From assembly GCA_963790325.1 (NCBI GenBank), contig CAWBNY010000003.1, positions 372,001 to 436,000 on the forward strand: 64,000 nucleotides of DNA, written 5' to 3'. Numbering within the stretch: position 1 is the first letter of the stretch; each line of letters begins with the position of its first letter. This stretch comes from JAXDMK01 sp963790325. GTDB lineage: Bacteria > Actinomycetota > Acidimicrobiia > Acidimicrobiales > AC-14. The translations under genes and the position numbers were made by a program. A model generated the notes under the pieces. That model ran no database searches, was not told the DNA's origin, and saw nothing but the letters and a program-made list of their open reading frames with translations. Shown here one piece after another: positions 61,301-64,000 of the stretch.

Positions 61301-61418
61301 CGTGGTCGTCTGTCACCCCGCGCAACAACCGTGAGGACGCTGCGCAGTCGCGCTATGACGCCGCCGACAAGGGTCAGCTTGGGCGGCAGAAGGTCTTCGA
61401 GGGCCTGCTCGCTTGGTC

Positions 61419-63989
61419 CTATCTGACCCGCACCACCACGTTGGGCGTGGTCTGGCCGAACCACGCCACTCCGTCCAGCACCATTCGCCACTGGAAGTTC
61501 TTCTCTGCGCCCCGCGTGGTGGCGGCCATCGGGAAGGTGAACGTGACCTCGGTATTCGGCGGGACGTCATGGGGCACGGGCACCCGGTGCGTGCCCCAAC
61601 TGCGGTTGTCGGGTGGATTCTGGGAGCCCAGGCGGTAGAGCCCGGCTGGAGTCCACGCCTCCTGCCCAGTGTTCCGCATCGTGATCGACGCCATGGGAGG
61701 CACGCCGAGGGTCATCGAACTGGGGACGGTCTGGCGTACGAACAGGGCGCCCCGAAGCGGCCACGCGATCCTGACCTCCACGTTGTCCGTGATCTGGCTG
61801 AACCAGCCCACCCCGTCCTGGGCTAACTGCCACTGAAAGTTCATGAACCCCTCGCTGGGTTGGGTTCGCACGGGGAAGGTGAAGGTGACCAAGCCGTTGG
61901 GGGCCACGTCATGGGGAAGGGGAATTCGGTTCGTGCCCCACCTTGTGTTGTTAATTGGGTTCTGGGCGCCGAGGAAGTACCCCTCGGCCGGCTTCCACGT
62001 GGCGGTCCCCACGTTGCGCATGGTCACCGACACCGTCTGAGTGCTGCCCGGGACCATGGGGTTGGGCACGCTCTGGCCCACGAACACTGCCGCCTTGGTC
62101 AGCGGCGGCATGGTCCGCATCTCCACGTTTTTCGTGCGCTGGCCAATCCAGGCGACGCCCTCCTGGAGCATGCGCCACTGAAAGTTGTGGTGCCCCACCG
62201 TGGCCGGGGCCTGCGCCAGGAACCGGAAGGCGACGGCGGCCCCGTGGGGCACCGGGCCGGGGAGCTCGACCCTCGACCGGCCCCATGTGGCGTTGTCCTG
62301 CGGGTTCTGGCTGCCCAGCATGAACCCGGCGGCCGAGGTCCACTCAGTGCCGCTGATGTTCCGCATGGTAATGGACACTTCCTGGCTCGTGCCGGCCACC
62401 ATGGCCCCTGGGACCTCCTGGCCCACGAACCGTGCGTCCTTCACCACAGTGACGGCCACATGTCGGTTGCGCTCGCCGAACCAACCCACGTTCTCCCTGA
62501 CCATCTTCCACCGGAAGGTGACAGGCTCGTCCAAGATCATCGGCGCGGTCACGTCAAAGGTGAACGCGGATTCGGCGCCGGAGAAGATCTCGGTCGGCAC
62601 GGGAACCCGGTTCATGCCCCAGGTGTGATTGTCGACTGGTTCCTGGGAGCCGAGTGAATAGCGCCCGGGACGCCAGGAGTCAGTTCCTGTGTTGCGCATC
62701 ACGACGGTCACCAAATAGCGCCGACCCGCCTCCATCTCGGTGGGCACGGTCTGCCCCACGAACTCGGCCTCGGCCGCGGGCGGGATGGGGATGTGCCACA
62801 CGTGGCCCGCACCCCAGTTAGCGAAGGCTTCCGTAGCGGACGGCGTCGTAGTCTCGGTGGCGCGCGGACCAAGGCCCTCGAAGAGGGGCGCCCGCTTGAA
62901 CTCCTCGGTGGTCGTCATAATTCCGAAGTGGTGGTGCGGGTCCTCGGGAGAGTCCTGGAGCGTCCACTGGATGGCGCCCGCTACCTTCCCGAACCGGGGG
63001 TTCGGCGGGTTGGGGTTATCCGGGTCGATCACCCCCAGCATCTCGGCGTACAGCTCGTCCATGGAATCGGCCGTCCGGGGAAAGCTGTAGACCCGCCAGG
63101 GATGGGCCTCGGGCCGCTCGTCCCCCGTCTCCATGCAGTTCCGGTCCTCGCCCGGCGGCCAGCACAGCGTGTCGTGATCGGGCCAGCCGAACTCCTCCAG
63201 GAGGATGGGCTTGTCCCGGTCCTGGCGCTGAGCCGCCCCACGGATCCAGTGGAGGACGCCGCCCAGGAACTTCTCGTCCTTGTACTTGACCTCGTAGTCG
63301 TCGTCCGTGGGGGTGTGCCCCTCGGCGAACCGGCCGTAGCAGTGGATGCTGATGACGTCCGAGAGGGCGAGCACACTCCGCAACTCTGGAGGTTCCGGCC
63401 GGCGAACCTCCAAGGCGTGGTGCCAGTCCACGCCGATAGTGAACGGCTGGGCCGGCGGGCGCCCCTGGTCGTCCCGGAAGGCCCGGAACCGGTTCGTCAG
63501 GTCGTTGACCCACTCGAGAACGGCAAGTTGGTGGGGACCGCCCAGCGGCGGCTCGTTCACCAGGTCCCACAGGAAGATTCGGGGGTCCTGGCCGAAGCGG
63601 CGCAAGAAGGACCACACCTTAGCCTTGTCCCGCTCACGCCGGCTACGGTCGGTGTAGTCCTCCCGGTTGAACATAGTCACGATGGCGCCCATGCCCCGGT
63701 TGCCCAGCAGTCGGAGGAAGTGCTCCAGCTTGTCCAACTCTTCCGGCAGGATCTCGCCGTTGCCGTCAGTTGCTACCGATTCCTTGGGGAAGATCACCCG
63801 GATGGTGTTGGCCCCCATGGGGTTGAGAGCCTTGTCCACCAGCCGCTCGATCCGGGACTTGTCGCCGTTGTAGCCGGGCCAGATGCTGTGATCGCTGCCT
63901 GCGTAGATCTCGAGGTTGAACCCCTTGAGGACGAATTCTCGGCCCTCGTAGGTCAAGGTGTGCCCACTCACGTTGAGGAAGCTCGCCAT
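61419..63989 (-). CDS. GH5-like glycoside hydrolase with four NBR1-type Ig-like domains
   Basis: 856 residues. A TIM-barrel glycosidase occupies about 1-390: acid/base Glu146 in 'LWDLVNEPPLG', probable nucleophile Glu266 in 'ILLEEFGWPD', as in clan-A cellulases and mannanases. Four repeats of about 105 residues follow (409-516, 519-623, 635-740, 749-856), each with 'FVGQ.VP..M..G', 'MRN.G...W' and 'W.M...GV.WFG', the NBR1/FW Ig-like domain. No signal peptide follows the ATG at 63989, but the frame is still open at the window edge, so the true start and a signal may lie beyond. Substrate unknown. Confidence 0.83.
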   Translation of the reverse strand: MASFLNVSGHTLTYEGREFVLKGFNLEIYAGSDHSIWPGYNGDKSRIERLVDKALNPMGANTIRVIFPKESVATDGNGEILPEELDKLEHFLRLLGNRGMGAIVTMFNREDYTDRSRRERDKAKVWSFLRRFGQDPRIFLWDLVNEPPLGGPHQLAVLEWVNDLTNRFRAFRDDQGRPPAQPFTIGVDWHHALEVRRPEPPELRSVLALSDVISIHCYGRFAEGHTPTDDDYEVKYKDEKFLGGVLHWIRGAAQRQDRDKPILLEEFGWPDHDTLCWPPGEDRNCMETGDERPEAHPWRVYSFPRTADSMDELYAEMLGVIDPDNPNPPNPRFGKVAGAIQWTLQDSPEDPHHHFGIMTTTEEFKRAPLFEGLGPRATETTTPSATEAFANWGAGHVWHIPIPPAAEAEFVGQTVPTEMEAGRRYLVTVVMRNTGTDSWRPGRYSLGSQEPVDNHTWGMNRVPVPTEIFSGAESAFTFDVTAPMILDEPVTFRWKMVRENVGWFGERNRHVAVTVVKDARFVGQEVPGAMVAGTSQEVSITMRNISGTEWTSAAGFMLGSQNPQDNATWGRSRVELPGPVPHGAAVAFRFLAQAPATVGHHNFQWRMLQEGVAWIGQRTKNVEMRTMPPLTKAAVFVGQSVPNPMVPGSTQTVSVTMRNVGTATWKPAEGYFLGAQNPINNTRWGTNRIPLPHDVAPNGLVTFTFPVRTQPSEGFMNFQWQLAQDGVGWFSQITDNVEVRIAWPLRGALFVRQTVPSSMTLGVPPMASITMRNTGQEAWTPAGLYRLGSQNPPDNRSWGTHRVPVPHDVPPNTEVTFTFPMAATTRGAEKNFQWRMVLDGVAWFGQTTPNVVVRVR

Positions 63990-64000
63990 CCGCCGTATCT

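Overview
The window is about 70% G+C with strong third-position G/C bias. It carries typical actinobacterial genes: two WhiB regulators, a DUF4193 zinc-ribbon protein, a furA-katG pair, a DUF6458 membrane protein, a group 1h high-affinity [NiFe]-hydrogenase, a LigB-type ATP-dependent ligase and an F420-reductase-like protein. I read it as the chromosome of an actinobacterium. The 'SDGKWYPE' motif protein and the ThyX/DUF4193 types fit the class Acidimicrobiia, but that placement is inference.

1-13.4 kb: MscS channel, GT4 glycosyltransferase, acetoacetate-decarboxylase-like protein running into a tRNA-Val(CAC), a relic integrase beside that tRNA, a small membrane protein, GT1 glycosyltransferase, ATP-dependent DNA ligase, a stress-protein/membrane-protein pair, vanadium haloperoxidase, a lone truncated phage-tail-sheath homologue, DUF6458 protein, glucose-6-phosphate isomerase and two small envelope proteins. 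13.4-26.3 kb: glycogen debranching enzyme, penicillin-binding protein 1A with a small partner, CsbD protein, M20 peptidase, a two-domain ThyX-like protein, DUF4193 protein, GNAT and NUDIX pair, a 650-residue disordered protein and a GAF-ANTAR regulator.

26.3-35.5 kb: a frameshifted delta-60-repeat lipoprotein beside an ECF sigma factor that carries its own anti-sigma zinc motif, membrane helix and extracellular domain; three small genes including a TerB-like one; a 992-residue fusion of hydroxylase, sulfotransferase and TIGR03032 domains; a truncated VOC protein and a UbiA prenyltransferase. 35.5-51.5 kb: ABC exporter, threonine dehydratase, the hydrogenase hhyS-hhyL co-translated with a PAS histidine kinase, a UBP zinc finger coupled to a thioredoxin-reductase-like flavoprotein, class V PLP enzyme, MOSC protein, F420-reductase-like protein, furA-katG and a DUF2237 protein. 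Redox and oxidative-stress functions are concentrated here.

51.5-64 kb: an accessory region. A two-gene unit, WhiB followed by a GAF-SpoIIE phosphatase, is present twice with a shared leader element and an IS110 remnant between the copies. Remnants of Tn3, IS3, IS30 and a tyrosine integrase follow, with a secreted protein, a PIN-domain protein whose C-terminus comes from an IS30 transposase, an iron-box-like palindrome with no gene to serve, and a GH5-like glycosidase carrying four NBR1-type Ig-like repeats.

Many neighbours are joined by ATGA/GTGA overlaps, so translational coupling is common. Several intergenic hairpins with 12-14 bp stems and no U-tract look like terminators. One tRNA gene is seen; there is no rRNA and no CRISPR array.
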